Shown here piece after piece: positions 55,785 to 62,672 of a stretch of 64,000 nt of DNA. The position numbers were made by a program, and so were the translations under genes. The notes beneath the pieces were generated by a model, which did no database searches, was not told the DNA's origin, and was given only the letters and a program-made list of their open reading frames with translations. The DNA comes from JASSUD01 sp031963045 (GTDB taxonomy: Bacteria; Pseudomonadota; Gammaproteobacteria; Burkholderiales; Burkholderiaceae), in the NCBI GenBank assembly GCA_031963045.1, contig JASSUK010000002.1, positions 1 through 64,000 on the forward strand. Reading direction: 5' to 3'. Each line of letters starts with the position of its first letter. The stretch's first letter is position 1.

Positions 55785-56578
55785 GTACCTCTGCACCCCC
55801 ACTCCTCGACCCCCAGTTGCATTTACGTGCTCAACAAAACAGCATGCTTAGAGTGCGTAATCTTAAAAAACACTATGGCTCACGCACCGTCGTCAAAGAT
55901 GTTTCGCTTGATGTAAAAAGCGGAGAAGTCGTGGGACTTTTAGGGCCAAATGGGGCTGGCAAAACTACCTCGTTTTATATGATCGTAGGGCTTGTACGGC
56001 TTGATGCAGGTGAAATCACTCTCGATGATATGTCTATTAGCCGGTTTCCTATTCATAAACGGGCGCGCATGGGACTCTCCTACCTTCCGCAAGAAGCATC
56101 GGTCTTCCGTAAGCTCAGTGTCGCTGAAAATATTCGTGCGGTCTTGGAGCTGCAAGTGGATGAAACGGGCAAAAAACTGTCTCAAAGCGCGGTAGAGAAT
56201 CGTGCGCAGGCACTCATGGAAGAGCTACAGATTACCCATTTGCAAGATGACGCAGCGCTTTCATTATCTGGTGGAGAGCGCCGACGCGTTGAAATTGCTC
56301 GGGCACTCGCAACCGATCCGCGCTTTATTCTGCTCGATGAGCCTTTTGCAGGGGTAGACCCCATAGCCGTACTCGAGATACAAAAAATTGTCCGTTTTTT
56401 GAAAGAACGTCACATCGGTGTTTTAATTACGGATCATAATGTGCGCGAAACCCTTGGTATTTGTGATCACGCGTATATCATCAGCGAGGGATGCGTACTG
56501 GCCGCTGGAGCGCCTGCCGAAATTATTGAAAATACTCATGTGCGTCGCGTATATTTAGGTGAGCACTTTAGGATGTAA
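55781..56578 (+). CDS. lptB: LPS export ABC transporter ATPase LptB
   Basis: ATPase of LptB2FGC. Walker A is GPNGAGKT (55-62), the signature is LSGGERRRVEIARAL, Walker B with FILLDEPFAGVDPIAV, and the switch His is in ITDHNVRETL. The start is a TTG overlapping the lptA stop, with an extra ~20 residues before the conserved LRVRNLKKHYG. An in-frame ATG at 55844 would remove these. In most proteobacteria rpoN follows; here hpf is next. Confidence 0.93.
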   Translation: MSTSAPPLLDPQLHLRAQQNSMLRVRNLKKHYGSRTVVKDVSLDVKSGEVVGLLGPNGAGKTTSFYMIVGLVRLDAGEITLDDMSISRFPIHKRARMGLSYLPQEASVFRKLSVAENIRAVLELQVDETGKKLSQSAVENRAQALMEELQITHLQDDAALSLSGGERRRVEIARALATDPRFILLDEPFAGVDPIAVLEIQKIVRFLKERHIGVLITDHNVRETLGICDHAYIISEGCVLAAGAPAEIIENTHVRRVYLGEHFRM

Positions 56579-56786
56579 TCTTCGTGTGATGGTTACAAAG
56601 AATTGTTGATGGGGAGCAGCAAATGCATGAGAACCGGCATATACTTCCTTTTGTACACTTCGAAAAAGTGAAAAAAACTATTTCTTGGGAAACTACGAAA
56701 AAGCCCTGAGAAAACTGAAAACTGGTTTCTGTATTGTAGTTTGTATCTATGCATTATCCGTTTGATGATTTCTATAGGGGAGGACT

Positions 56787-57146
56787 ATGAATCTCAATAT
56801 CGTTGGCCGCCATCTGCATGTCACGCCTGCTGTACGAAAATACATTACGAATAAGGTTAATAAAGTTACCAGGTATTTCAAAGATGTTGTAACTGCTACC
56901 GTCCGTCTTACACCGCACCATATTGAGCGGAAAAAAACATATCCAACGGCTGAGGTCACGGTTCACGTAAAAGGGCCAAATGCTGCGAAAGGGAAAGATA
57001 TCGTGGTGCAAACCACGAATGACAATCTCTACAAAGCTATCAATGGTGTTTTTTCTGCACTCACTCGGCAAGTTTTAAAATACAAGGCTGTGCGCCTTAT
57101 CCCACGACGCAAAAAACGTGAATCAGTTACTGATATTGATCTATAA
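56787..57146 (+). CDS. hpf: Ribosome hibernation promoting factor (short form)
   Basis: 119 residues of the S30AE family, binding the ribosomal A/P sites to inactivate 70S ribosomes or form 100S dimers in slow growth. It begins with LNIVGRHLHVTPAVRKYITNKVNKV and ends in a basic tail (RRKKRESVTDIDL). A good ribosome binding site (GGGGAGGA) is seen. In most relatives it follows rpoN and needs sigma-54-linked expression; rpoN is not here. Confidence 0.93.
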   Translation: MNLNIVGRHLHVTPAVRKYITNKVNKVTRYFKDVVTATVRLTPHHIERKKTYPTAEVTVHVKGPNAAKGKDIVVQTTNDNLYKAINGVFSALTRQVLKYKAVRLIPRRKKRESVTDIDL

Positions 57147-57176
57147 CCTTCAGTCAGCGGATCTTTGTTTTTAGGA

Positions 57177-57225
57177 CTTGCTGGGATCTGCCCAATGCAA
57201 CTTTTGGTTGGCAGATCCCAGCAAG
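57177..57225. promoter_or_regulatory. Perfect 16-bp hairpin between hpf and ptsN
   Basis: CTTGCTGGGATCTGCC (57177-57192) pairs exactly with GGCAGATCCCAGCAAG (57210-57225) across a 17-base loop. There is no T run behind it, so it is not a typical terminator. It may protect an hpf mRNA end or control ptsN expression. The arms contain no known operator. Confidence 0.65.
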
Positions 57226-57250
57226 GCACACCTTTACCTGCCTATCCACC

Positions 57251-57697
57251 ATGAAATATCTCGCCTCTTTCTTTCCCTCCGATAATATTGTTCTGGAGCT
57301 AGATCACACCAGCGCAGAGCAGGTATTTACTGCTATCGGCACACTCTTTGAGCACCACCATGGCATTGCGCACGATGTAGTCACCCAAAATCTGCTTGCT
57401 AGAGAGCAACTTGGCTCTACAGCCTTGGGGGCCGGCGTCGCTATACCTCATGGCCGTATTAAAGGGCTCAAACAACCCGTGGCTGCGTTGATGCGCTTAA
57501 CGCAACCGATTGCCTTTGGGGCGCCGGATGGAGAACCCGTAGCTTTATTTATTTTTTTGCTTGTGCCTGAGCACGCCACTCAGCAGCACCTCGAAATACT
57601 CTCTGAAATTGCGCAACTTCTCTCAGACCCAGAAAAGCGTAAGCAATTAACTACCGAGGCTAACCCAGCCACGATCTACCACCTACTAACCAGCTAG
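57251..57697 (+). CDS. ptsN: Nitrogen-related PTS enzyme IIA
   Basis: Regulatory EIIA(Ntr) of the nitrogen phosphotransferase system, 148 residues. The phospho-acceptor is His67 in GVAIPHGRI. The fold segments LFEHHHGIAHDVVTQNLLAREQLGSTALGAG are typical. It controls potassium and other processes through its phosphorylation state. It lies between hpf and hprK, the ordinary order. ptsP and the HPr gene are not in the window. Confidence 0.93.
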   Translation: MKYLASFFPSDNIVLELDHTSAEQVFTAIGTLFEHHHGIAHDVVTQNLLAREQLGSTALGAGVAIPHGRIKGLKQPVAALMRLTQPIAFGAPDGEPVALFIFLLVPEHATQQHLEILSEIAQLLSDPEKRKQLTTEANPATIYHLLTS

Positions 57698-57710
57698 CAC
57701 ACCCATTTTT

Positions 57711-58670
57711 ATGGATATTCCTAGCATTACAGCGCAAGGCATGTTTGACGACAATGTCGACAAGCTCAAACTCAAATGGCTAACGGGCTATAAAGGCGGT
57801 GACCGGGGATTTTCGAGTGATGTGGTAGCGCATGCCACCTCCAGTGCAGATTTAGTGGGGCACCTCAATCTCATTCACCCCAATCGCATTCAAGTACTCG
57901 GTGAAGCAGAAACGCTTTATTATCAGCGCCAATCCAAACAGGATTGCGAACGACAAATGGCAGAGCTCATAGCACTAGAGCCTCCCTTTTTAGTGGTTGC
58001 AGATGGCGTTCACGCATTGCCGGATTTAGTAAAGCAATGCACGCATTCCTCCACCCCCCTCTTTGTCACCCCCACTTCAAGCGCAACCGTTATTGACCAT
58101 CTGCGCCTATACATTTCCCACCTTTTTGCACCCCGCACCACGTTGCATGGTGTGTTTCTTGATATTCTGGAAATGGGTGTTTTGCTATCTGGGGAATCTG
58201 GGCTAGGAAAAAGTGAGCTTGGGCTAGAGCTGATCAGCCGCGGGCATGGCTTAGTGGCCGATGATGCAGTCGACTTCGTGCGCTTAGGTCCTGATTTTAT
58301 TGAAGGACGGTGCCCACCTTTATTGCAAAACTTACTGGAAGTGCGCGGACTCGGCCTGCTTGATATCAAAACCATATTTGGTGAAACTGCGGTGCGGCGG
58401 AAAAAGAAGCTAAAACTCGTCGTTCAGCTAGTACGTCGCACCGACGAGAAATTCGAACGCCTCCCCACAGATACCCAGACTGAAGAAATATTAGGTCTAC
58501 CCATTCATAAAGTAACACTGCAAGTCGCTGCCGGGCGCAACCTTGCTGTTCTAGTAGAAGCGGCCGTACGAAACACCATCTTGCACCTACGAGGCATCAA
58601 CACCCTAAGCGACTTCATGAATCGCCAACTTCACGCCATGCATGAACCTCTCACGCCTAGAAGAAATTAA
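57711..58670 (+). CDS. hprK: HPr kinase/phosphorylase
   Basis: Phosphorylates Ser46 of HPr and reverses this. The Walker A site is GESGLGKS (161-168), then ISRGHGLVADDAVDF, and the signature LEVRGLGLLDIKTIFGETAV. It has 319 residues and overlaps mutY by four bases at the convergent ends. rapZ, which usually follows hprK in Burkholderia, is missing. Confidence 0.94.
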   Translation: MDIPSITAQGMFDDNVDKLKLKWLTGYKGGDRGFSSDVVAHATSSADLVGHLNLIHPNRIQVLGEAETLYYQRQSKQDCERQMAELIALEPPFLVVADGVHALPDLVKQCTHSSTPLFVTPTSSATVIDHLRLYISHLFAPRTTLHGVFLDILEMGVLLSGESGLGKSELGLELISRGHGLVADDAVDFVRLGPDFIEGRCPPLLQNLLEVRGLGLLDIKTIFGETAVRRKKKLKLVVQLVRRTDEKFERLPTDTQTEEILGLPIHKVTLQVAAGRNLAVLVEAAVRNTILHLRGINTLSDFMNRQLHAMHEPLTPRRN

Positions 58671-59791
58671 ACAGGTATTGGCATATTCAATGCCTCCAAT
58701 AACTTGCGTATCGGCGCAGGCAACCCATATTTATCGATTTCCTGCAAAGGCACCCATAAGGTATTAGCTTCCTCAACCTGATGGACAACAGCCAATTGTG
58801 CATGCAACTGAGCCCTATCAAGCTCAGCATAAGACACATAATACGGCTGCATGATTTTACGAAAATGTGTAAATTCATGAGCAATCGGTGCCAGCGCAGT
58901 CAACTCAACCAATGCCTGTTGCGTACCTAATGTGCGAGAAGTTGGATCAAAGCCGCTCAAAGTAGCAATATAGTTTTCTAACTCTTCACGGCTCTTAGCC
59001 TCAGGCAAACTCCACAAACCGCCCCAAATACCCACTGGAGGCCTTAGCTCAAGCAATACACGGTCTTCCGAACGCAGCACAAGCACATCGAAATACCGAG
59101 TTGGTTTGGCTTTTCGCACACGCGCTTGCGGTAGCACATGCTCCCGGCCAGATAGATGCGCAACACACTCTTTTTCAAAAGGGCAACGCATGCAATGTGG
59201 GCGGCGCCCAACACACAGCGTTGCACCCAAGTCCATCAGCCCTTGCGTATACGCACCGATGCCGGTATCCGGCAAAAGCGACTCTGCAAGCGTCCACAGC
59301 ACCTTTTCAACTGCTTTTTCAGAAGGCACTCCCTCAATTCCAAATACCCTGGTTAGCACCCGTTTGACATTCGCATCTAGAATCGCCGCACGCGCTCCAA
59401 ATGCAAATGCAGCAATCGCCGCTGCAGTGGAACGCCCAATACCAGGCAACTCTGCAAGCTCAGTCACACTGTCAGGAAAAGCCCCTCCACGCTCCACAAC
59501 CACCTGTGCACACCGATGTAAATTACGCGCACGCGCGTAATAACCAAGACCACTCCACAACGCCATCACCGTATCTGACGGAGCTTGAGCTAAGCTATAC
59601 ACATCAGGAAAAGCCTCTAAAAAACGTTGGTAATACGGAATAACCGTTGCAACCTGCGTTTGTTGAAGCATAATTTCAGAGAGCCATACACGATACGGAT
59701 CTCCAAAACTGCCCTGCTGCCAAGGTAAACCATGCCGCCCCTGCTCTGCTTGCCAAGCAATAAGACGCGGAGCAAACTCCTTAGAATCCAT
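58667..59791 (-). CDS. mutY: A/G-specific adenine glycosylase
   Basis: Removes adenine opposite 8-oxoguanine. Catalytic Glu39 lies in SEIMLQQTQVATV, the helix-hairpin-helix in LPGIGRSTAAAIAAFAFG with the Asp in ILDANVKRVL, and the 4Fe-4S cysteines in CVGRRPHCMRCPFEKEC. The C-terminal NUDIX-like domain (GIWGGLWSLPEA) is present. It has 374 residues. The convergent end overlaps hprK. Confidence 0.95.
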   Translation of the reverse strand: MDSKEFAPRLIAWQAEQGRHGLPWQQGSFGDPYRVWLSEIMLQQTQVATVIPYYQRFLEAFPDVYSLAQAPSDTVMALWSGLGYYARARNLHRCAQVVVERGGAFPDSVTELAELPGIGRSTAAAIAAFAFGARAAILDANVKRVLTRVFGIEGVPSEKAVEKVLWTLAESLLPDTGIGAYTQGLMDLGATLCVGRRPHCMRCPFEKECVAHLSGREHVLPQARVRKAKPTRYFDVLVLRSEDRVLLELRPPVGIWGGLWSLPEAKSREELENYIATLSGFDPTSRTLGTQQALVELTALAPIAHEFTHFRKIMQPYYVSYAELDRAQLHAQLAVVHQVEEANTLWVPLQEIDKYGLPAPIRKLLEALNMPIPV

Positions 59792-59838
59792 TTAAATTAA
59801 ACCTTTTAAACACAAACTACACAAACCATACAAATCCA

Positions 59839-60645
59839 ATGCCCATGACCCCCTCTCAATTACCTCCCCGAGCACGAGATACCCATAAGGGGAATTTTGG
59901 ACATGTATTAATAATAGGTGGCACACAAGGAATGGGAGGCGCCGTGCGGCTGGCAGCGGAAGCTGCAGCACGGGTAGGCGCCGGCCTAGTTACTATTGCT
60001 ACTCATGCAACCCATTACGCCTTCTTAAATGCAACACGCCCAGAGGTGATAAGCCATAAAGCTAGCATTGCAGCAGACCTCACTCCTTTACTAGCGCATG
60101 CAACCGTCATCGCGATTGGGCCAGGTCTTGGACAATCCGATTGGTCACAGGAATTATTTGAAAAAGCCCTACAAAACCCACATCCTAAAGTAATAGATGC
60201 AGACGCTCTCAACCTTCTAGCGAAAAACCCGCAAAAACGCGAAGACTGGATACTAACCCCTCACCCTGGTGAAGCAGCACGCCTATTAGATTGCTCCATA
60301 GTAGACGTCCAAGCTAATCGCCTTGGAGCGGCTAAACAATTACAAGATCAGTACGGCGGTAGCATTGTCCTCAAAGGTAAAGGATCTATTGTCATAGATA
60401 CTTTACAAACCCCTTGGATATGCGAAGCAGGAAATGCGGGCATGGCCAGCGCAGGGATGGGAGATGTATTAACCGGCACCATAGCAGGTCTACTAGCACA
60501 GGGGCTAAATTTGACTGAAGCAGCAATCACAGGCGTTGATTTACACGCCAAAGCCGGCGATCTCGCCGCGCAGATGGATGGTGAACGCGGCCTTTTAGCC
60601 AGCGATTTGATGGTGTATCTGCGTGAACTAGTTAACAAAAAATGA
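59839..60645 (+). CDS. nnrD: ADP-dependent (S)-NAD(P)H-hydrate dehydratase, stand-alone domain
   Basis: Repairs hydrated NAD(P)H using ADP. The YjeF C-terminal/ribokinase-like domain is seen in GNFGHVLIIGGTQGMGGAVRLAAEAAARVGAGLV, the GPGLGQSDWSQ loop, LTPHPGEAARLL, and GNAGMASAGMGDVLTGTIAGLLAQG. At 268 residues it lacks the N-terminal epimerase domain (NnrE) present in the fused protein of many proteobacteria, so the epimerase is elsewhere or lost. The lasso cluster begins just after. Confidence 0.92.
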   Translation: MPMTPSQLPPRARDTHKGNFGHVLIIGGTQGMGGAVRLAAEAAARVGAGLVTIATHATHYAFLNATRPEVISHKASIAADLTPLLAHATVIAIGPGLGQSDWSQELFEKALQNPHPKVIDADALNLLAKNPQKREDWILTPHPGEAARLLDCSIVDVQANRLGAAKQLQDQYGGSIVLKGKGSIVIDTLQTPWICEAGNAGMASAGMGDVLTGTIAGLLAQGLNLTEAAITGVDLHAKAGDLAAQMDGERGLLASDLMVYLRELVNKK

Positions 60646-60740
60646 TAGGTAAATGTGTGCTGAGAGCTTCATCGAGATAGGGAGCAGCCCACGACCGATC
60701 CCCTCCCACACCCTCGGCATGCGGGTCCACACTGGGCGGT

Positions 60741-60788
60741 TTTATTTACCTTTAAATGGAGTGCACACCCCATTTAAAGGTAAATAAA
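60741..60788. promoter_or_regulatory. Perfect 19-bp hairpin upstream of lasso precursor 1
   Basis: TTTATTTACCTTTAAATGG (60741-60759) pairs exactly with 60770-60788 across a ten-base loop. It lies 141 bp before the precursor start. An equivalent hairpin with paired changes occurs before precursor 2. A run of A follows rather than T on the plus strand, so it is not a plain terminator of nnrD. Confidence 0.7.
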
Positions 60789-60929
60789 AAAAGGGGTATT
60801 TATCTTATTAGAAAGATTTATTCTTTACATTATTCTGACTCTGCCAGTCGTAATTAGTATTGGCAAAGGTAGCTACTTGCGCAGTCTGCTGTGGCTTTAT
60901 TTTTTAGATTTTAATCTAAGGAGAATCTT

Positions 60930-61070
60930 ATGCAAAATAAAGATTTGAACACAACTGAAACTGTAGATTCCCAAGAAGAAAATGCATTGCTCACCGAATT
61001 CTGTGCTTCTGAAGTGACTCTCGGTGGCTCTGGACAATATAGAGAAGCCGGTATTGGTCGCTTTATGTAA
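60930..61070 (+). CDS. Lasso peptide precursor 1
   Basis: A 46-residue precursor with a 31-residue leader and a 15-residue core GGSGQYREAGIGRFM. The leader has Thr at position -2 (leader ends VTL), the conserved residue recognised by the lasso machinery. Core Gly1 and Glu8 can form an eight-residue macrolactam ring, leaving a seven-residue tail. The ring sequence closely follows burhizin-type lasso peptides (GGAGQYKE, from memory). A strong ribosome binding site (AAGGAG) sits seven bases before the ATG. It is followed by a hairpin and a truncated B gene. The biological target is unknown. Confidence 0.9.
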   Translation: MQNKDLNTTETVDSQEENALLTEFCASEVTLGGSGQYREAGIGRFM

Positions 61071-61116
61071 ATCTTAGAAATATAAAAATAAATATTTCGA
61101 TGTAGTAAGCAAACAT

Positions 61117-61179
61117 GCTTCACCCCCCTTTTCTATGAGAAATCTCAATCAGTCCATCAAAGAGATGGGGAGGTGAAGC
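61117..61179. promoter_or_regulatory. Hairpin between precursor 1 and the truncated B gene
   Basis: GCTTCACCCCCC (61117-61128) pairs with GGGGAGGTGAAGC (61167-61179) with one irregular position. A partial terminator here would keep the precursor transcript in excess over the enzymes, as is usual in such clusters. The same hairpin occurs after precursor 2. Confidence 0.6.
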
Positions 61180-61224
61180 GCTTGTGGGCTCTACCATGAG
61201 CTGTCACACGAAAAATGAGCAAAT

Positions 61225-61350
61225 ATGTTCCATCATTTTATGCCCTCTGTTTTGGGCGCATGTTTTTCTAATCAGATAATCATGCTGGACACCCTTCGCG
61301 ATCGATACGCTGTGTTATCGCATGTCCAGTCTGCTGAAATTGGAAAGTGA
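61225..61350 (+). pseudogene. Truncated copy of the lasso B gene
   Basis: 41 codons from ATG 61225 to TGA 61348-61350. Residues 1-39 match the N-terminus of the complete B protein (MFHHFMPSVLGACFSNQIIM, then LDTLRDRYAVLSHVQSAE) with a few replacements, then two unrelated residues and the stop. Both catalytic and most leader-binding parts are missing. It was cut by the tandem duplication, although a short peptide could still be made. Confidence 0.85.
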
Positions 61351-61366
61351 TCTTTTCAGGGACGGT

Positions 61367-61414
61367 TTTACTCACTTTTAAATGGAGCGCATACCCCATT
61401 TAAGAATGAGTAAA
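61367..61414. promoter_or_regulatory. Hairpin upstream of lasso precursor 2
   Basis: TTTACTCACTTTTAAATGG (61367-61385) pairs with 61396-61414, again around a ten-base loop. Compared with unit 1, arm positions 5, 7 and 10 changed on both sides so that pairing is kept. One position is now a mismatch and one a G-U pair. Confidence 0.7.
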
Positions 61415-61558
61415 AAAAGGGGTGTTTATCTTATTCGAAAGATTTATTTTTTAAATTATTCTGAATCTGCCAGTCGTAATTTGTATTGGCAAAGTTAGCT
61501 ACTTGCGCAGTCTGCCTGTGGCTTTATTTTTTTAGATTTTTAACATAAGGAGAATAAT

Positions 61559-61699
61559 ATGCAAAATAAAGATATCAACACGACTGAAACTGTAAATTCC
61601 CAAGAAGAAAATGAATTACTCACAGAATTCTGTGCTTCTGAAATGACTCTCGGCGGCTCTGGACAATATAAAGAAGCTGGTGTGGGTCGCTTCCTATAA
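61559..61699 (+). CDS. Lasso peptide precursor 2
   Basis: A 46-residue precursor with core GGSGQYKEAGVGRFL. It differs from precursor 1 in the core at positions 7 (Lys/Arg), 11 (Val/Ile) and 15 (Leu/Met), all conservative, and in a few leader positions (for example Ile6, Asn13, Glu19, Met29). Thr at -2, Gly1 and Glu8 are kept. The ribosome binding site is AAGGAG. It is directly upstream of the complete B gene, so it may be the better expressed of the two. Confidence 0.9.
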   Translation: MQNKDINTTETVNSQEENELLTEFCASEMTLGGSGQYKEAGVGRFL

Positions 61700-61749
61700 A
61701 CATTAGAAATATAAAATAAAAAAATATTTCGATGTACTAAGTAGCATGC

Positions 61750-61812
61750 TTCACCTCCCCTTTTTTCTATGAGAAAACCCAATCAGTCTAATTATAGAGC
61801 TGGGGAGGTGAA
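61750..61812. promoter_or_regulatory. Hairpin between precursor 2 and the B gene
   Basis: TTCACCTCCCC (61750-61760) pairs perfectly with GGGGAGGTGAA (61802-61812) across 41 bases, with TTTTTT directly after the left arm. This is the counterpart of the hairpin at 61117. It probably limits transcription into the B and C genes. Confidence 0.6.
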
Positions 61813-61859
61813 ATGCTTGTGGGTTCTACCATGAGCTGTCACATGAAAAATGAGCAAAT

Positions 61860-62672
61860 ATGTTCCATCATTTCATGCCCTCTGTTTTGGGCGCATGTTT
61901 TTCTAATCAGATAATCATGCTGGACGCCGTTCGCGATCGATACGCGGTGTTATCGCATGCTCAGTCTGCTGAAGTAGCGCCGTACGTTGGCCTGGAATGG
62001 TCTGGTGCGCCAACTAATATGGCCCAATCTACCTCCTTGCTCAAACAATTAATCCATGCAGGATGGCTTACAGACACGACTTTTCCCCATATTGATCCTA
62101 AGTTCAACACGGTTAGTCCTACGCCGCAGACGGGTGGGATGTCTGCCAATGGCTGGAAGTTGCCTAATGATGCGTTTGAGCATCGCCCCCCATTTCGCTT
62201 GATTGTCAAAGCGCTCTTTATATTGAGATCGGTGCATAGGCGGGTAGCGCGCGACAAACTCCCTGGACTCCTGCAACAGTGCGCACGAGCCCGTCAAGAA
62301 GCAAATCTGGCTTTTGGCCAACCCCATGAGTATGCACCGTTTGTGGCAGCCATCAACTGGGCGTGTTTGCTCTATCCCAAATCGACTAAATGCCTGGAAT
62401 GGTCGGTAGCGCTAACACTCCTGTGCGCACGGTCCGGATTGGCTTTAAACCTTGTGATCGGTGTGCAATCCTTTCCTTTTTATGCACATGCGTGGTCAGA
62501 AGCCAATGGCGTGGTTATTGGGGATAGCCCAAGCAGGAGAGAGGAGTTGTCGGTCATTCTGGAATTTCCTACCCCTTTATTAGAACTCCCTCATGACTCT
62601 ACTTGGCATCGTCTATCCGCCTTCACAAGATTGTTTGATACCCAACCGACAATGGCAGGTCATTCGCAATAA
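61860..62672 (+). CDS. Lasso peptide maturation protein B (fused leader-binding and transglutaminase-like peptidase)
   Basis: 270 residues. The C-terminal half is the transglutaminase-like cysteine peptidase that removes the leader: Cys178 in KSTKCLEWS, His210 in FYAHAWSE, and Asp222 in IGDSP. The N-terminal ~100 residues should hold the PqqD-like RiPP recognition element that binds the leader, which fits the fused B type of proteobacteria (McjB, CapB). The ATG matches that of the truncated copy upstream. Its end overlaps the C gene by about 80 bp. Confidence 0.9.
   Translation: MFHHFMPSVLGACFSNQIIMLDAVRDRYAVLSHAQSAEVAPYVGLEWSGAPTNMAQSTSLLKQLIHAGWLTDTTFPHIDPKFNTVSPTPQTGGMSANGWKLPNDAFEHRPPFRLIVKALFILRSVHRRVARDKLPGLLQQCARARQEANLAFGQPHEYAPFVAAINWACLLYPKSTKCLEWSVALTLLCARSGLALNLVIGVQSFPFYAHAWSEANGVVIGDSPSRREELSVILEFPTPLLELPHDSTWHRLSAFTRLFDTQPTMAGHSQ

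Larger units (their letters stand above)
60741..61341 (+). repeat. Tandem duplication unit 1 of the lasso locus
   Basis: From the upstream hairpin through precursor 1 and the first ~39 codons of a B gene. The same order and sequence recurs at 61367-61976. The offset grows from 626 to 635 bp through small indels. Similarity ends at GCTGAAAT in the truncated B copy, where the second unit's leader begins a few bases later. The two units have diverged noticeably, so the duplication is not very recent. Confidence 0.85.
61367..61976 (+). repeat. Tandem duplication unit 2 of the lasso locus
   Basis: Second copy of the unit described at 60741: hairpin, conserved 5' leader, precursor 2, inter-gene hairpin, and the start of the complete B gene. 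The leader between hairpin and precursor is strongly conserved between the two units, including the segment with CTGCCAGTCGTAAT and GCTACTTGCGCAGTCTGC, which suggests a shared promoter region. Confidence 0.85.

Noticed and set aside
60661..60740. Sequence resembling non-coding parts of group II introns (GCATGCGGGTCC, CACTGGGCGGTT)
   Set aside because: It recalls intron-associated sequence but is too short and lacks a recognisable domain V or reverse transcriptase; not supported as a feature.
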